6,670 nt of DNA from an uncultured bacterium (GTDB lineage Bacteria > Verrucomicrobiota > Lentisphaeria > Victivallales > UBA1829): NCBI GenBank assembly GCA_900549045.1, contig URNE01000135.1, forward strand, positions 1-6,670, read 5' to 3'. Within the stretch, counting starts at the first letter, position 1, and each line of letters starts with the position of its first letter. Below, piece by piece: positions 5,907-6,670 of the stretch. The notes beneath the pieces are model-generated. The model saw only the letters and a list, made by a program, of their open reading frames with translations. It was not told the origin of the DNA and did not search any database. The position numbers were made by a program, and so were the translations under genes.

Positions 5907-6670
5907 GATGCAACCTCGATTCCAGAGTATTTCCGGTAGGCGTCGAGCATGAGCGCGCGCACCTGTTCCGCCAGCTGTTTGCGGTCGCCGGTTTCCGGAT
6001 AGACGAGCGGTTCCGGATAGACGTCCACATTGATTTCACGCAGTCCGAGCAGCTGCCAGACATGCGGGAGCAGGGTCTGATCTCCGAACCATGCGGGATT
6101 CATGCCGCCGCACGGGACATGGTAGATGGTGATGAGCGGGAGCAGCGGACGCCGGTTTGCAATGACCGCTTCAAACGGCGTCGATTTGAACGGAAGAAGC
6201 CCGTGGAGTCCGTCCGTTGTCGTTCCCTCCGGATAGACGATCAGGGGGACTCCGAGTTCGAGCGTTTGTTCAAACTCTTTGAGCGTCGCGAGAGATTTGG
6301 CGGGAGACTTGCGGTCGATCCATACCGGCTGGGAAAGGCCGATGTAGGAGCCGAAAAAGAACCAGTCGCGGATCTCTTTTTTCGGTGCGAACCGGACGCC
6401 GGTCAGCGAGGCGTGCACGAGAATATCCACATAACTTTGATGATTGGAGACGAGGAGGATGCCCTTTTCCGTCGGCATTGTTCCGTGGATGTTGACGCGG
6501 ATATTGAGGATGCGGAGAACTCCGCGCGCCCATTCTCCGGCGAGTTGCGCCGCGAGGATGATCTTTTCTTCGCGCGTCTTTCCGATGAAGAGGAGCAGGG
6601 TTTTCACCTGCATCCGCGGAAACCAGAGCAGCAGACGGAGAATTCGGAAGATTTTGCGCGCAAAACTCAG
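5903..6670 (-). CDS. PlsC-family 1-acylglycerol-3-phosphate acyltransferase (N-terminus cut by the window edge)
   Basis: This membrane-associated acyltransferase probably transfers an acyl chain to a lysophospholipid, as in phosphatidic acid synthesis, or to a related membrane lipid. Counting from the first visible ATG (6613), the catalytic NHx4D box is NHQSYVD (57-63, His58 and Asp63), a VWIDR strand lies at 97-101, and YPEGT (127-131) is the second phosphate-binding box; FKSTPFEAV follows at 142-150. All core motifs are intact. That ATG is probably not the real start. No Shine-Dalgarno precedes it, and the frame stays open to the window edge through 19 more codons. These encode a basic, hydrophobic stretch ending ILRLLLWFPR, typical of the membrane-anchoring N-terminus of PlsC proteins. 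The gene is therefore entered as partial. Its stop overlaps the next gene by 4 nt, suggesting translational coupling. The acyl acceptor is not predictable; many genomes hold several paralogs. Confidence 0.88.
   Translation of the reverse strand: MSFARKIFRILRLLLWFPRMQVKTLLLFIGKTREEKIILAAQLAGEWARGVLRILNIRVNIHGTMPTEKGILLVSNHQSYVDILVHASLTGVRFAPKKEIRDWFFFGSYIGLSQPVWIDRKSPAKSLATLKEFEQTLELGVPLIVYPEGTTTDGLHGLLPFKSTPFEAVIANRRPLLPLITIYHVPCGGMNPAWFGDQTLLPHVWQLLGLREINVDVYPEPLVYPETGDRKQLAEQVRALMLDAYRKYSGIEVAS

Noticed and set aside
6611..6613. ATG at 6613 (minus strand) as the true start of the acyltransferase
   Set aside because: No Shine-Dalgarno precedes it, and the frame continues upstream to the edge with a plausible basic/hydrophobic membrane-anchoring sequence.

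Overview
This is a 6.7 kb bacterial chromosome window with tightly packed, GC-rich genes. Third codon positions are mostly G or C, and the only clearly AT-rich stretch is one divergent promoter region. I see no mobile elements, CRISPR arrays, tRNA or rRNA. A divergent LacI-family regulator/GH3 glycosidase pair, a HemW-type radical SAM protein, a secreted DUF3047 protein and a PlsC acyltransferase suggest a polysaccharide-degrading Gram-negative. Lentisphaerota/Verrucomicrobiota (Victivallis-like) is my best guess. It rests on gene style rather than a phylogenetic marker, so it is tentative.

Layout, left to right. (1) 15-1797, + strand: a two-gene operon of an exported DUF3047 protein and a HemW-like radical SAM heme chaperone, 7 nt apart. 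(2) 1799-2731, - strand: a LacI-family regulator whose stop codon lies one base from the hemW stop, so the two converge with no room for a terminator. (3) 2732-2862: a 131-bp divergent control region with a promoter for each direction and a cluster of AAAGTTGC/GCAACTTT half-sites that could be the regulator's operator. (4) 2863-5103, + strand: a cytoplasmic three-domain GH3 beta-glycosidase, followed by two tandem hairpin-plus-T-run terminators (5092-5152). (5) 5151-6670, - strand: an operon of a PlsC-type acyltransferase, cut by the right edge of the window, then a small multi-pass membrane protein overlapping it by 4 nt (ATGA). The membrane protein resembles cobalamin synthase CobS but lacks the aspartate-rich active-site motif.

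How the genes work together: the regulator and the glycosidase look like a classic local sugar-sensing unit, in which the repressor controls the glycosidase and perhaps itself through the shared intergenic region. Lacking a signal peptide, the glycosidase probably acts on imported oligosaccharides or glycosides. The acyltransferase and the CobS-like protein are probably translationally coupled and both act at the inner membrane. The most unusual items are the degenerate CobS-like protein, the LacI protein with a shortened hinge and no Shine-Dalgarno sequence, and the compact inverted-repeat cluster between the divergent genes. I found no evidence of a wholly new multi-gene system; most of the window is ordinary chromosomal content.
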